This document shows, piece after piece, positions 53,186 through 62,437 of a stretch of 63,057 bases of DNA (the first letter of the stretch is position 1; every line of letters starts with the position of its first letter). Made by a program: the position numbers and the translations under genes. The stretch spans positions 1-63,057 of the forward strand of contig CAYXNR010000006.1 in NCBI GenBank assembly GCA_964466595.1, given 5' to 3'. The DNA is from JABDGC01 sp964466595 (GTDB lineage: Bacteria; Pseudomonadota; Gammaproteobacteria; DSM-16500). Below the pieces are notes generated by a model. It was not told the origin of the DNA. It ran no database searches and saw only the letters and a list, made by a program, of their open reading frames with translations.

Positions 53186-54561
53186 CTCAGCTCGTAACGC
53201 CAAGTGGTTCCCTCTGGACCATCTTCTAAGACAATGGATAGCGCTGCTAATTCCTGTCGTAGCCGATCAGCTTCAGTCCAGTTTTTTTGAGCCCGTGCTT
53301 CATTTCTAGCATGAATCAGTTGTTCCACCACGGCCTCATCGACTCTCAGTGCTGTTTTCAAAAAAGCCTCAGGCTCTTGTTGTAAGATTCCTAAAACCCC
53401 GCCCAATTTACGTAATAGACCGGCATGCGCCGCCGCCTGGTTTTTATCTTTCTCTCGTAAACGATGGATCTCATGTGCCAACTCAAAGAGGACTGCTAAG
53501 GCAAGCGGTGTATTCAAATCATCATTCATGGCTTCGATGAAACGAGCTTCGTAACTACTATTTTCCAGAGCTTTTGTCGATGCTTGCCCACGTAAGGCAA
53601 TATAAAAACGCTCCAGCGCCTGATAAGCCTGCGGAATAGCTGTTTCACTAAATTGAAGCGGACTACGATATTGACTTGCGATCAGAAAATAGCGAACTGC
53701 TTCAGCAGGATATTGTGCTAGTAATTCTCTTATCGTTAAGAAATTTCCTAGGGATTTTGACATCTTTTCCTTGTTAATCTGCACATAGCCATTATGCATC
53801 CAGGTTTTAACAAAGGGCTTGCCGGAAGCCGCTTCTGATTGCGCAATTTCATTTTCATGATGGGGAAAAATTAAATCCCTGCCGCCGCCATGAATATCAA
53901 ATTGCTCGCCTAACAAATTCATTGCCATAGCAGAGCATTCAATATGCCAACCTGGACGACCCAAGCCCCAAGGAGAATCCCAGGCCGGTTCACCTGGCTT
54001 CGCCATTTTCCACAGCACAAAATCAAGCGGATCTTTTTTCACCTCGTTGATTTCGATGCGCGCGCCACTCTCAAGCTCGTCAATATTGCGGTGAGATAAA
54101 CAACCATAGCGAGGGAAACGCCGCACATTAAAGAATACATCGCCGTTCTCCGCTTGATAGGCATAGTCTTTTTGTATTAATTGCTTGATCAAAGCAAGCA
54201 TCTCTGGAATAAAAGCAGTTGCCCGGGGTTCCTTATCCGGAGGCAGTAAATTCAAGGCTTCGATATCTTCTTGCATGGCCTGAATAAAACGCGCAGTGAG
54301 CTCACGATAATCTTCTTTATTTTCATTGGCACGTTTAATAATTTTATCATCGATATCAGTGATATTGCGAACATAGCATACTTTATATTGCAGAAAGCGA
54401 AGATAGCGAACCACAAGATCAAAGGCCATTAACATACGCATATGACCGAGATGACAATAATCATAAACTGTCATACCACAAACATAGATCTTCACTTCAC
54501 GCGCTTGCAATGCTTGAAAAATTTCTTTTTCTTGACTCAGACTGTTATAAAGTTTGAGCAT
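53182..54561 (-). CDS. cysS: cysteinyl-tRNA synthetase
   Basis: 459 residues from ATG 54561 (MLKLYNSLSQEKE), preceded by GTGGGA. The zinc-binding cysteine C28 and HLGH (37-40) lie in CGMTVYDYCHLGHMRM; KEKMSKSLGNF carries the second class I signature; ECSAM and HHENE supply further zinc ligands. It charges tRNA-Cys in the cytoplasm. The start overlaps the end of gltX by 17 bases and the stop overlaps yadG, so it is in one operon with both. Confidence 0.96.
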   Translation of the reverse strand: MLKLYNSLSQEKEIFQALQAREVKIYVCGMTVYDYCHLGHMRMLMAFDLVVRYLRFLQYKVCYVRNITDIDDKIIKRANENKEDYRELTARFIQAMQEDIEALNLLPPDKEPRATAFIPEMLALIKQLIQKDYAYQAENGDVFFNVRRFPRYGCLSHRNIDELESGARIEINEVKKDPLDFVLWKMAKPGEPAWDSPWGLGRPGWHIECSAMAMNLLGEQFDIHGGGRDLIFPHHENEIAQSEAASGKPFVKTWMHNGYVQINKEKMSKSLGNFLTIRELLAQYPAEAVRYFLIASQYRSPLQFSETAIPQAYQALERFYIALRGQASTKALENSSYEARFIEAMNDDLNTPLALAVLFELAHEIHRLREKDKNQAAAHAGLLRKLGGVLGILQQEPEAFLKTALRVDEAVVEQLIHARNEARAQKNWTEADRLRQELAALSIVLEDGPEGTTWRYELR

Positions 54562-55978
54562 CTTGTTTCCCACTCGCTATCTGAAAAGCGTGACTAAAGC
54601 GCTCACGCAGGCCTTCCCTTCCTAAGAGCTCAGCAATCTGCACTAATTCCGGCCCGTCTTGCTGTCCCGTCAAAGCAATGCGGAGCGGCATATATAAATT
54701 TTTACCTGAGACCTTAAGGGCCTTTTTAATATCTTGTACTATATTTTTAAAATCGCTGCCATGAACTTCGAGAGCCTGCTCTGCTTCCACAAAAAATTGC
54801 TCGCCGGCCTCACGTAAAATACGAAGATCTTCAGGCGTAAAAGAAAGCTTCTTTTGAAAAAAGATCTCTGCCCATTTAGCAGCATCTTCTGGAAAGCAGA
54901 GATTGGGTTTGACTGTTTCGGCAAATTTAGTCTGCTTATTTTCCGGAACCTTTTTTTGAGTATCTTCGCCGAGCCATTTCCACAAAGCAGCAGTATCCAG
55001 TGCATTCACAGCTATTTTTTGCCAATACAATAACTGATTGAGATCAAAACGTGCAGCTGAGTGACTGATCTTCTTCAATTGAAAATGTTTGGCTAATTCT
55101 TCAAAAGACAATAAATTTGAAGTCTCATAGCTATGTCCTAAACGACCTAAATAATTAATAAGCGCCTCTGACAGATAACCTCGCTCTCGTAAATCACGAA
55201 GATTTAAACTGCCTTCACGTTTGGATAAGGGCCTACCATCTTCACTGGTGATCATCGCTAAATGCCCGTATTGCGGCTGGTGTAAGCCTAAAGCTTTCAT
55301 GAGCAGCAATTGCCGCGGCGTATTAGCAAGATGATCTTCTCCTCGCAAGACCTGTGTCACCATCATCAAAGCATCATCAATAGCATTGCAAAACATAAAC
55401 GAACCGCTACCATCAGCTCGACGGATGATAAAATCGCCAATATCCGCACTATTAAAACTTTGCGGTCCTTTTATTAAATCCTGAAATAAAATGGTTTCCT
55501 TTGCTGGAACACGAAAACGTAGGGTTGGTTTTAAACCTTTAGCCAGACGCTGCTCGATTTCCTGAGCGCTTAAAGAAAGACAAGTCCCTCGATAACGTGG
55601 CGCCTGCCCCTGTGATAATTGTAGTTTTCTTTCTAGCGCCAATTCTTCATCAGAGCAAAAACAAGGATAGGTAAGATTTTTCTTGATGAGCTCTTCATAA
55701 TAGTGCAAATAAATAGCCTGACGTTGCGATTGCCAGTAGGGTCCATATTGTCCGTTCACGCCAGGACCTTCTTGCCAATGAATACCCAGCCAATTTAAAT
55801 CTTGCTGCAAGCTATCCACATAATGGCTAGCCGAACGGGCCACATCGGTGTCTTCGATACGCAGAATAAAGGCACCCCCCTCTTGCTTCGCAAATAAAGC
55901 GCTATAGAAGGCAGCTCGAGCATTGCCAATATGCAATAAACCAGTTGGAGCAGGTGCAAATCGGGTACGAACAGTCAT
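54545..55978 (-). CDS. gltX: glutamyl-tRNA synthetase
   Basis: 477 residues. RFAPAPTGLLHIGNARAAF holds the HIGH-type motif (HIGN), and RPLSKREGS is the KMSKS-type loop. The C-terminal anticodon-binding domain is of the discriminating/nondiscriminating GltX type. The LSKREGSLNLRDLRERGYL context is like the second GluRS (GltX2) of Legionella and Coxiella relatives, which can carry two enzymes. Whether it charges tRNA-Gln as well cannot be told. ATGA overlap with pdxJ couples the two. Confidence 0.92.
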   Translation of the reverse strand: MTVRTRFAPAPTGLLHIGNARAAFYSALFAKQEGGAFILRIEDTDVARSASHYVDSLQQDLNWLGIHWQEGPGVNGQYGPYWQSQRQAIYLHYYEELIKKNLTYPCFCSDEELALERKLQLSQGQAPRYRGTCLSLSAQEIEQRLAKGLKPTLRFRVPAKETILFQDLIKGPQSFNSADIGDFIIRRADGSGSFMFCNAIDDALMMVTQVLRGEDHLANTPRQLLLMKALGLHQPQYGHLAMITSEDGRPLSKREGSLNLRDLRERGYLSEALINYLGRLGHSYETSNLLSFEELAKHFQLKKISHSAARFDLNQLLYWQKIAVNALDTAALWKWLGEDTQKKVPENKQTKFAETVKPNLCFPEDAAKWAEIFFQKKLSFTPEDLRILREAGEQFFVEAEQALEVHGSDFKNIVQDIKKALKVSGKNLYMPLRIALTGQQDGPELVQIAELLGREGLRERFSHAFQIASGKQDAQTL

Positions 55979-56755
55979 AGTCTCGCTTCTCGCATTAATC
56001 TTTTCATTTCTCGCACAGCAGCCTCTAAGCCAATAAAAACAGCTCGAGCGATGAGGCCATGCCCAATATTGAGTTCATTCATTTCAGGAATAGCTGCAAG
56101 GGCTTCCACATTTTTATAATGTAAGCCATGGCCGGCATTGATGAGCAGTCCTTCTTTTTGCCCAAGCCTTGCAGCCTGACCAAGCCGTTCCAATTCCTGC
56201 TCTTCTTCTTTCGAAGTTTTCGCCTCGGCATAATCACCGGTATGCAGTTCTACTACCGGGACCTCACAACGGATAGCGGCCTCGATTTGTTTGGGATCAG
56301 GATCAATAAATAAAGATACTTCAATTCCCGCCGCTTTTAAACGTTGGCAAGCCGCCTGTATTCGTGGTAGAAAAGCCGCCACGTTCAAACCACCTTCTGT
56401 GGTTAATTCTTCTCTTTTCTCAGGAACCAAACAACATTGTTGCGGGCGTATTTTCTCGGCATAGGCAAGCATGGCTTCTGTAACTGCCATCTCGAGGTTC
56501 AATCGCGTCAAGNNNNNNNNNNTCCAGATTGAGGCGGGTTGATAAAATGGCTTGAATTAATTCGACATCACGTTCTTGAATATGTCGTCTATCTTCTCGT
56601 AAATGAACAGTAATGCTATCTGCCCCACCCTGCTCTGCTGCAAAGACCGCTTCAAGCGGGTCGGGATAGCGCGTATGACGCGCTTGCCGCAAAGTCGCAA
56701 CATGATCAACATTCACTCCGAGCAAAATATCTCGCTTAAATTTCGTTTTAAACAT
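55975..56755 (-). CDS. pdxJ: pyridoxine 5'-phosphate synthase (contains an assembly gap)
   Basis: PdxJ joins 1-deoxyxylulose 5-phosphate and aminoacetone phosphate in vitamin B6 synthesis. The N-terminal part has LLGVNVDHVATLRQARHTRYPDP and SITVHLREDRRHIQ; the C-terminal part has CLVPEKREELTTEGGLN, VSLFIDPD, VELHTGDYA, INAGHGLHYKNV and LNIGHGLIARAVF, all intact. A 10-base N run (56513-56522) breaks the frame. Both flanks encode TRLNLE, once as ACC CGC CTC AAT CTG GA and once as ACG CGA TTG AAC CTC GAG, so the true gene very likely has one copy and no gap. It overlaps recO by eight bases. Confidence 0.9.
56513..56522. other. assembly gap (10 N)
   Basis: Ten unknown bases inside pdxJ. The size of 10 is a typical scaffolder placeholder rather than a measured length. 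Confidence 0.99.
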
Positions 56756-57482
56756 TTTCTTCTACCTCCACAGGATACTCAAATAAACGACGACTTTCTA
56801 AGGAACGCCCTAGGATAGAAGTTAGAATGAAACGCATCAACTGTTTTATCTCTTGCAAAAGAGAATGATCTTCAAAATTTTCAGTGATTAAGGCATTCAA
56901 GGCCTTTCCAGAGCACAGACCATGCTTGCTTTTGGTTTCTGTAAGCAGACAGGGTAAAAATCCCTGCCCGGCATGAAAGCGATAATGCGCCTCATTCTTA
57001 AATTTCAGCTCAGTTCGTAGCGGCAAACCATAGCCCAATTCCATCAGCAATTTTTTTTCAAAACGGCGTAAGGCTTTTTCACAGTCTAGCTCTGCAAAAG
57101 CAGCGCTCTCTAAGGCTTCCAAGGTTTGCTGATAATACTCAAAGAGCAGCGCGTGTGGATCCTGTTTGGGTAAGAGACCTAAGAGCAATTCATTTAAATA
57201 AAAACCGCAGCGGAGATTTTTACCCGAGAGCCTGCGAAGAAAGCCATTTGCTTCCACCTGACTTAAGCTCAGTAGTTCTCCTTTCCCATAGCAGCTCACA
57301 AAAAGCGGCATAAAGGATTGCAGGAGTGCCGCCATGCGAGAGCGTGCCTTACGAACTCCTCGAGCCACAACAGCAAGACGGCCATAATCGAGCGTAAACA
57401 ATTCTACGATTAAACTGGTTTCGCGATACGGTCGTCGATGTAAAACAAAAGCCGGCTGCAGTACCACAGATATTTTACTCAT
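56748..57482 (-). CDS. recO: DNA repair protein RecO
   Basis: 244 residues. The N-terminal OB-fold part has LQPAFVLHRRPYRETSLIVELFT and VARGVRKARSRMAALLQSFMP. The following helical domain is LNELLLGLLPKQDPHALLFEYY, as in gammaproteobacterial RecO. It loads RecA with RecR during gap repair. The zinc-binding cysteines seen in some RecO proteins are not obvious. It overlaps era by four bases and pdxJ by eight. Confidence 0.92.
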   Translation of the reverse strand: MSKISVVLQPAFVLHRRPYRETSLIVELFTLDYGRLAVVARGVRKARSRMAALLQSFMPLFVSCYGKGELLSLSQVEANGFLRRLSGKNLRCGFYLNELLLGLLPKQDPHALLFEYYQQTLEALESAAFAELDCEKALRRFEKKLLMELGYGLPLRTELKFKNEAHYRFHAGQGFLPCLLTETKSKHGLCSGKALNALITENFEDHSLLQEIKQLMRFILTSILGRSLESRRLFEYPVEVEENV

Positions 57483-58366
57483 ACCCCCCCCTGCTGCAGC
57501 AGCCGCTCATCATCTGTCCAGTGCTTTTTTACCTTCACCCAAAGACGCAAAAAGATTTTCGTCTTTAATAAGGCTTCAATTTCTTTTCGCGCAGCAATAC
57601 CAATCCACTTTAAGCGTTCTCCTTTTTTCCCAATCACAATTTGCTTTTGTCCTTCTCGTTCAACTGTGATCAAGACACTAATCTCAAGGCGTTTTTCTTG
57701 TACCTGCCAAGACTCGATGGCAACCCCTGTGCAATAGGGTACTTCCTGCTCTGTTGCCTCAATTAATTTTTCACGAACAATTTCAGCAACTTGAAATTGA
57801 AGATTTTTATCGGTAATTTCTTCATCCGAAAAAAGATGGGGACCGGCGGGCAGGCATTTTTCAATCTGCTGCTCTAAAACACTCAGATTCTCAGCGCATT
57901 TTGCTGAGACTGGAATAATTTGTGAAAAGGGGAATTTATCTTTTACGGTTGCGACAAAGGGTAATAATTCTTTTTTATCGCCGAGAAGATCGATTTTATT
58001 GATTACCAAAAAAACGGGGGCTTTTGCTTTTTTTAATTTAGACAGCAGGAAATGATCCTCATCTGTCCATTTCTTTGCTTCAATGACAAACAGAATAAGA
58101 TCTGCATCGGGAATCACCGCAGTCGCCAACCGATTCAGATGGCGATTCATCACGCTTTTTTCATTTTGATGTAAACCCGGTGTATCGATATACACGATTT
58201 GAACCTCAGCTTGTGTTTTAATTCCTAGAATTTGAAACCGGGTTGTTTGAGGTTTAGGGGAGGTAATGCTGATCTTGCTTCCTATCAGACTATTCAGCAA
58301 GGTAGATTTCCCAACATTGGGCCGACCCACCAAAGCAACATAACCGCAGATTGAAGTACTATTCAT
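57479..58366 (-). CDS. era: GTPase Era
   Basis: 295 residues. GRPNVGKSTLLN (P-loop), DTPGLH (G3) and NKIDLL (G4) define the GTPase; a C-terminal KH domain carries IVIGKKGERLKWIGIAARKEIE. Era binds 16S rRNA and assists 30S maturation. The family is universal and the length is normal. It overlaps rnc and recO by four bases each (ATGA type), keeping the classical order rnc-era-recO. Confidence 0.96.
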   Translation of the reverse strand: MNSTSICGYVALVGRPNVGKSTLLNSLIGSKISITSPKPQTTRFQILGIKTQAEVQIVYIDTPGLHQNEKSVMNRHLNRLATAVIPDADLILFVIEAKKWTDEDHFLLSKLKKAKAPVFLVINKIDLLGDKKELLPFVATVKDKFPFSQIIPVSAKCAENLSVLEQQIEKCLPAGPHLFSDEEITDKNLQFQVAEIVREKLIEATEQEVPYCTGVAIESWQVQEKRLEISVLITVEREGQKQIVIGKKGERLKWIGIAARKEIEALLKTKIFLRLWVKVKKHWTDDERLLQQGGV

Positions 58367-59037
58367 TTGCCTAAAACCTCTAGCATGGCTTCTGCCGCTG
58401 CTTGCTCAGCTCGTCGTCGACTGGTTCCTCGACCCTGTGTTTTTTGATGAAAGCCTTCAATAGTGCAGCTGATAATAAAAATTTGCTTATGCGCAGCCCC
58501 TTCAATCTTTTCAATCTGATAAAGAGGCAAGGGCAAATGTTTGGCTTGTAAATATTCTTGTAACAAGGTTTTAGGATCTTTATGGCTTGCGGCACTAGAA
58601 AGAGAATACAATAAAGCCCTATACCACTGCAAAACCGTTTCGCGTGTTAATTCAAAGCCGCCATCTAAATACATGGCACCCACAATCGCCTCCATTGCAC
58701 AAGAAAGAATGGACTGACGCTGCCCGCCACCACTTTTTAATTCACCCGGCCCGAGATAAAGATAGGTGCCCAATTCAAATTGCCGCGCCAAATCTCCCAG
58801 CGAATCCCGATTAACGAGCACCGCACGCCAGCGGCTTAATTCACCCTCGGTTGCCTCCGGAAATTGTAAATACAAGGCCTCGGCAATGATACAATTAATA
58901 ATCGAATCGCCCAAAAATTCTAGGCGTTCATTGTGCTGACTGCCTTTACTGCGATGCGTGAGCGCCAGTTTAAGAAACCTAGCATCCTTAAATTGATAAT
59001 GGATTTTATTACAAAGCTCGTCAAAATTTTCAATCAT
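58363..59037 (-). CDS. rnc: ribonuclease III
   Basis: 224 residues from ATG 59037 (MIENFDELCNKIHYQF). A longer frame exists but the shorter start fits the family length and lies just after the lepB stop. The nuclease motif ERLEFLGDSII and the second acidic cluster MEAIVGAMYLDGG are intact. A C-terminal double-stranded RNA-binding domain (about 150-224, KTLLQEYLQAK ... SRRRAEQAAAEAML) follows. It processes rRNA precursors and double-stranded mRNAs. Confidence 0.95.
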   Translation of the reverse strand: MIENFDELCNKIHYQFKDARFLKLALTHRSKGSQHNERLEFLGDSIINCIIAEALYLQFPEATEGELSRWRAVLVNRDSLGDLARQFELGTYLYLGPGELKSGGGQRQSILSCAMEAIVGAMYLDGGFELTRETVLQWYRALLYSLSSAASHKDPKTLLQEYLQAKHLPLPLYQIEKIEGAAHKQIFIISCTIEGFHQKTQGRGTSRRRAEQAAAEAMLEVLGK

Positions 59038-59038
59038 T

Positions 59039-59866
59039 TTAATGTATCCGTTTTCCGATGCGGTCCCAACGAATTTTATGCAAGCCAAAGGGGGCAAGCG
59101 AATCCCAGCTCATCCAAATTAATACTGCCTTACCGACTATATTTTCTTCTGGGACAAAACCCCAATAGCGGCTATCGGAGCTATCATCACGATTATCTCC
59201 CATTACCATATACATTCCTTCTGGAACATTAATATCTTGGAAATTATAAACCATTTTACTGGGCTGGATATAAATATCATGCACCACCCCAGATAAATTT
59301 TCTGTTTTTTCAATTACTTGAATCATTTCGCCGTTTTCCCGAGCAATTGATTTTTGAATGGGTAAACGAGGCAAAGTGGTTTGTAAAACTTCTTGGCCAT
59401 TCACGGATAAGACCTTATTCACATAGTTGATATGATCACCGGGTAAGCCAACAATGCGTTTAATAAAATAATAATGTGGATTGGGCGGCCAGCGAAAAAC
59501 AATAATATCGCCGCGCTGCGGAAGATTGATATTCAAAAATTTATGGCGAAACACGGGTAAGCGAAGACCGTAGTCAAATTTGTTCGCTAAAATAAAATCA
59601 CCCATCAAGAGGGTGGGCTCTAAAGAGCCGGAAGGAATACGAAAGGGCTCAAATAAAAATGAGCGCAACAGAAAAACAATCAGCAAGATAGGAAAAAAAG
59701 CCTGTGCATATTCAATGATAACCCAAGGCTTCGGTTTCACTCGCTGTTCTTTTCTTTTTCTTTGCTGCGCAAAAAACAAAAAATCGACGAGGACTAGGAA
59801 TCCTGTGACAAGCGTTGCCCATAATAGTAATTGCTCAAAATCAATATTCATCAAGATCTCTTTCAT
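59039..59866 (-). CDS. lepB: signal peptidase I
   Basis: 275 residues with two N-terminal membrane helices (about 12-32 and 57-72). The catalytic serine is S81 in RIPSGSLEPTL and the lysine is K136 in YFIKRIVGLPGD; GDNRDDSSDSRYWG forms the last conserved box. The enzyme removes signal peptides at the periplasmic face. It sits directly after lepA and before rnc, as in most gammaproteobacteria. Confidence 0.96.
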   Translation of the reverse strand: MKEILMNIDFEQLLLWATLVTGFLVLVDFLFFAQQRKRKEQRVKPKPWVIIEYAQAFFPILLIVFLLRSFLFEPFRIPSGSLEPTLLMGDFILANKFDYGLRLPVFRHKFLNINLPQRGDIIVFRWPPNPHYYFIKRIVGLPGDHINYVNKVLSVNGQEVLQTTLPRLPIQKSIARENGEMIQVIEKTENLSGVVHDIYIQPSKMVYNFQDINVPEGMYMVMGDNRDDSSDSRYWGFVPEENIVGKAVLIWMSWDSLAPFGLHKIRWDRIGKRIH

Positions 59867-59870
59867 TATT

Positions 59871-61682
59871 TTACTTATCCTTATCCATTTTTAATACGGC
59901 TAAAAAGGCCTCTTGTGGAATTTCTACATTGCCCAACTGCTTCATTCGTTTTTTCCCCTCCTTTTGTTTTTCGAGTAATTTGCGTTTACGTGACACATCC
60001 CCCCCATAGCATTTTGCGGTGACATTTTTACGCAAGGCCTTGACGGTTTGCCTCGCGATAATTTGAGATCCGATGGCAGCTTGTATGGCAATATCAAACA
60101 TTTGTCGTGGGATCAGTTCACACATTTTGTCTACTACTGCCTTTCCTCGCGAATAAGCTTGATCACGGTGCACAATGGAAGCTAAAGCATCAACTTTTTC
60201 ACCATTAATCATTAAATCGAGTCTGACTAAATCTGCCACCTGAAAATGCACAAAATTATAATCGAGAGAAGCATAGCCTCGGCTCACGGATTTAAGACGA
60301 TCAAAAAAATCGAGAACAATCTCGCTCATGGGTAAATCATAGGTTAGTGATACTTGATTACCATGAAACAACATATTATTTTGCACGCCCCGTTTATCTA
60401 CACATAAAGTAATTACGGCACCAAGATATTGCTGTGGCACTAAAATATGTGCCCTACCAATCGGTTCGCGGACTTCCTGAATGGCATTGGGCGAGGGCAG
60501 TTTTGCTGGATTATCGACATATAAAATGTTGTCCTTCGTATCGAGTACCTGATAAACCACAGTGGGCGCCGTTGTTAATAAATTTAAATTATATTCACGT
60601 TCCAGCCGTTCCTGAACAATTTCCATATGCAGCATACCTAAAAATCCGCAACGAAAACCGAAGCCCATTGCTTCTGAGGATTCTGGTTCAAAAAAAAGGG
60701 CGGCATCGTTTAAACGGAGTTTAGCCAAGGCTTCGCGCAGCGCTGGAAAATCTTCCCCTACCAAGGGAAATAAGCCGGCATACACCTGGGGTTTTACTTT
60801 CTGAAAGCCGGGCAAGGGTTCTTGTGCCGGCGAATGAGTATGCGTCAGGGTATCTCCAACCGGCGCTCCATTAATTTCTTTAATGCCGGCAACGACATAT
60901 CCTACTTCGCCGGCACGTAGATACTCTTGAGGCTCTCGTTTTGGTGTAAAAACACCGAGACCGCTTACCTCATGACTTCGACCTGTTGACATCACCAAAA
61001 TTTTATCATTTTTGCGTAGGATGCCGTTCTTTACTCGAACTAAGGACACCACCCCTAAATAGGCATCAAACCAGGAATCGATAATTAAGGCCTGTAAAGG
61101 CGCCTCGCGTTCTCCTGTCGGCGCCGGTATTTTACTAATGATTCTTTCTAGCAGGGCCGAAATGCCGACACCTTGCTTAGCACTGATGCCTAAAGCATCT
61201 TGTGCAGGCAAACCAATGATATCTTCAATTTCATGGATGACACGGCTTGGATCGGCCTGCGGTAAATCAATCTTATTTAATACTGGAATCACTTCCAGTC
61301 CCTGCTCAAGCGCCGTATAACAAACAGCCAGGGTTTGCGCCTCCACCCCTTGTGCAGCATCAACAACAAGCAGCGCGCCTTCGCAGGCTGCTAGTGAGCG
61401 AGAGACCTCATAGGCAAAATCGACATGACCCGGCGTATCAATAAAATTTAATTGATAGGTCTCGCCCTCCTTCGTTTGATAATAGAGGGTTACACTATGG
61501 GCCTTAATGGTGATCCCACGCTCACGCTCTAGATCCATTGAATCCAGAACTTGTTCTGCCATTTCTCGTGATGATAAACCGCCACAGAGCTCAATTAAGC
61601 GATCGGCTAAAGTGGACTTACCATGATCAATGTGAGCAATAATTGAAAAATTACGAATATTTTGCATTTCAGCTAAAGGCAT
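59871..61682 (-). CDS. lepA: elongation factor 4 (LepA)
   Basis: 603 residues. AHIDHGKSTLADRL, DTPGHVDFAYEVSR and NKIDLP identify the translation GTPase; the C-terminal LepA-specific domain (SHRDQAYSRGKAVVDKMCELIPRQMFDIAIQAAIG-like region, here starting IVHRDQAYSRG) and CYGGDVSRKRKLLEKQK are intact. LepA acts on ribosomes under ionic stress and in initiation. Its start overlaps ygfX by ten bases, so it is part of the same run. Confidence 0.97.
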   Translation of the reverse strand: MPLAEMQNIRNFSIIAHIDHGKSTLADRLIELCGGLSSREMAEQVLDSMDLERERGITIKAHSVTLYYQTKEGETYQLNFIDTPGHVDFAYEVSRSLAACEGALLVVDAAQGVEAQTLAVCYTALEQGLEVIPVLNKIDLPQADPSRVIHEIEDIIGLPAQDALGISAKQGVGISALLERIISKIPAPTGEREAPLQALIIDSWFDAYLGVVSLVRVKNGILRKNDKILVMSTGRSHEVSGLGVFTPKREPQEYLRAGEVGYVVAGIKEINGAPVGDTLTHTHSPAQEPLPGFQKVKPQVYAGLFPLVGEDFPALREALAKLRLNDAALFFEPESSEAMGFGFRCGFLGMLHMEIVQERLEREYNLNLLTTAPTVVYQVLDTKDNILYVDNPAKLPSPNAIQEVREPIGRAHILVPQQYLGAVITLCVDKRGVQNNMLFHGNQVSLTYDLPMSEIVLDFFDRLKSVSRGYASLDYNFVHFQVADLVRLDLMINGEKVDALASIVHRDQAYSRGKAVVDKMCELIPRQMFDIAIQAAIGSQIIARQTVKALRKNVTAKCYGGDVSRKRKLLEKQKEGKKRMKQLGNVEIPQEAFLAVLKMDKDK

Positions 61683-62134
61683 AATGAATCTTCTTCATGA
61701 ATCGTAGTTGTACCTAATTTTACTTGTAAACGTCGATAAACAAGCGGATCGACAGAATCATAAAACACCAGGACCTTCGTCTTTTTTCTCTGCCCTCTCC
61801 TACCGCTTTCCCAAAGAGGCTGAAAACGCAAAAGACAAAACCAAGGAAAACGCGTGCTATCAGCACCTAAAAAAGCTGGATACTCTTTCCCAGAACGTTC
61901 TTTTAGCAGCCAGATTTTATCATTTTGACAGCTGAGACCTATAATGGTCTTTTGTCCTCTTAATAAAACCCAAGCATAGAGCAAGCGTCTTCCCTCAAGC
62001 ATAAGCAGCAACACCAAGAACAGCTGTATATAATACGGCAAAAAACAACAATAGATACTAACTAAAGCACCTAAAAGAATAAATAACATGAGGATAAAAA
62101 AGGAGCGAGAAGGTTTAAGTTGAAGTTGGAACAT
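61673..62134 (-). CDS. YgfX/CptA-like membrane protein
   Basis: 153 residues. Two close hydrophobic helices (about 12-50) are followed by a soluble part with FLGADSTRFPWFCLLRFQPLW, similar to the YgfX region LWLAADSM...RDLRRIL. The pairing with sdhE by a 20-base overlap is the arrangement of the sdhE-ygfX operon. YgfX of E. coli is a membrane protein reported to affect cell division and to support SdhE. Divergent in sequence but the context is strong. Confidence 0.75.
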   Translation of the reverse strand: MFQLQLKPSRSFFILMLFILLGALVSIYCCFLPYYIQLFLVLLLMLEGRRLLYAWVLLRGQKTIIGLSCQNDKIWLLKERSGKEYPAFLGADSTRFPWFCLLRFQPLWESGRRGQRKKTKVLVFYDSVDPLVYRRLQVKLGTTTIHEEDSLCL

Positions 62135-62387
62135 GGTTATATTCTTGTATTTTTTTTATCAAGGGAAGAAAGCGAGCATCAGGCGGTTTTCTCCCTTCTA
62201 CCAACCAAGCGAACAAATCTTGATCAAAATGATTCAGAAAAGCTCTAAATAGCTTTTGTTCAGCCGGCGCTAAAGCCAAAAAGCCCCTGTCTAGAAACCG
62301 TTCTAGAATTAAATCCAATTCCAGCATACCTCGCCGGCAAGCCCAGCGAAGGGGAGCCAGCACTGCGCTTCTCTTCATCTTCTTCAT
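62115..62387 (-). CDS. sdhE: succinate dehydrogenase assembly factor SdhE
   Basis: 90 residues with LRWACRRGMLELDLILERFL, the hallmark RGMxELD motif of SdhE (YgfY/CptB), and a helical bundle ending DQDLFAWLVEGRKPPDARF. SdhE promotes FAD attachment to succinate dehydrogenase. The N-terminus has two possible ATG codons (62387 and 62378). The gene heads the long minus-strand run and diverges from the unknown gene at 62438. Confidence 0.93.
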   Translation of the reverse strand: MKKMKRSAVLAPLRWACRRGMLELDLILERFLDRGFLALAPAEQKLFRAFLNHFDQDLFAWLVEGRKPPDARFLPLIKKIQEYNHVPTST

Positions 62388-62437
62388 GATAAAATATGCT
62401 ATATTATTAATATAAGGATAAAATTAGAGTGGGAAAT

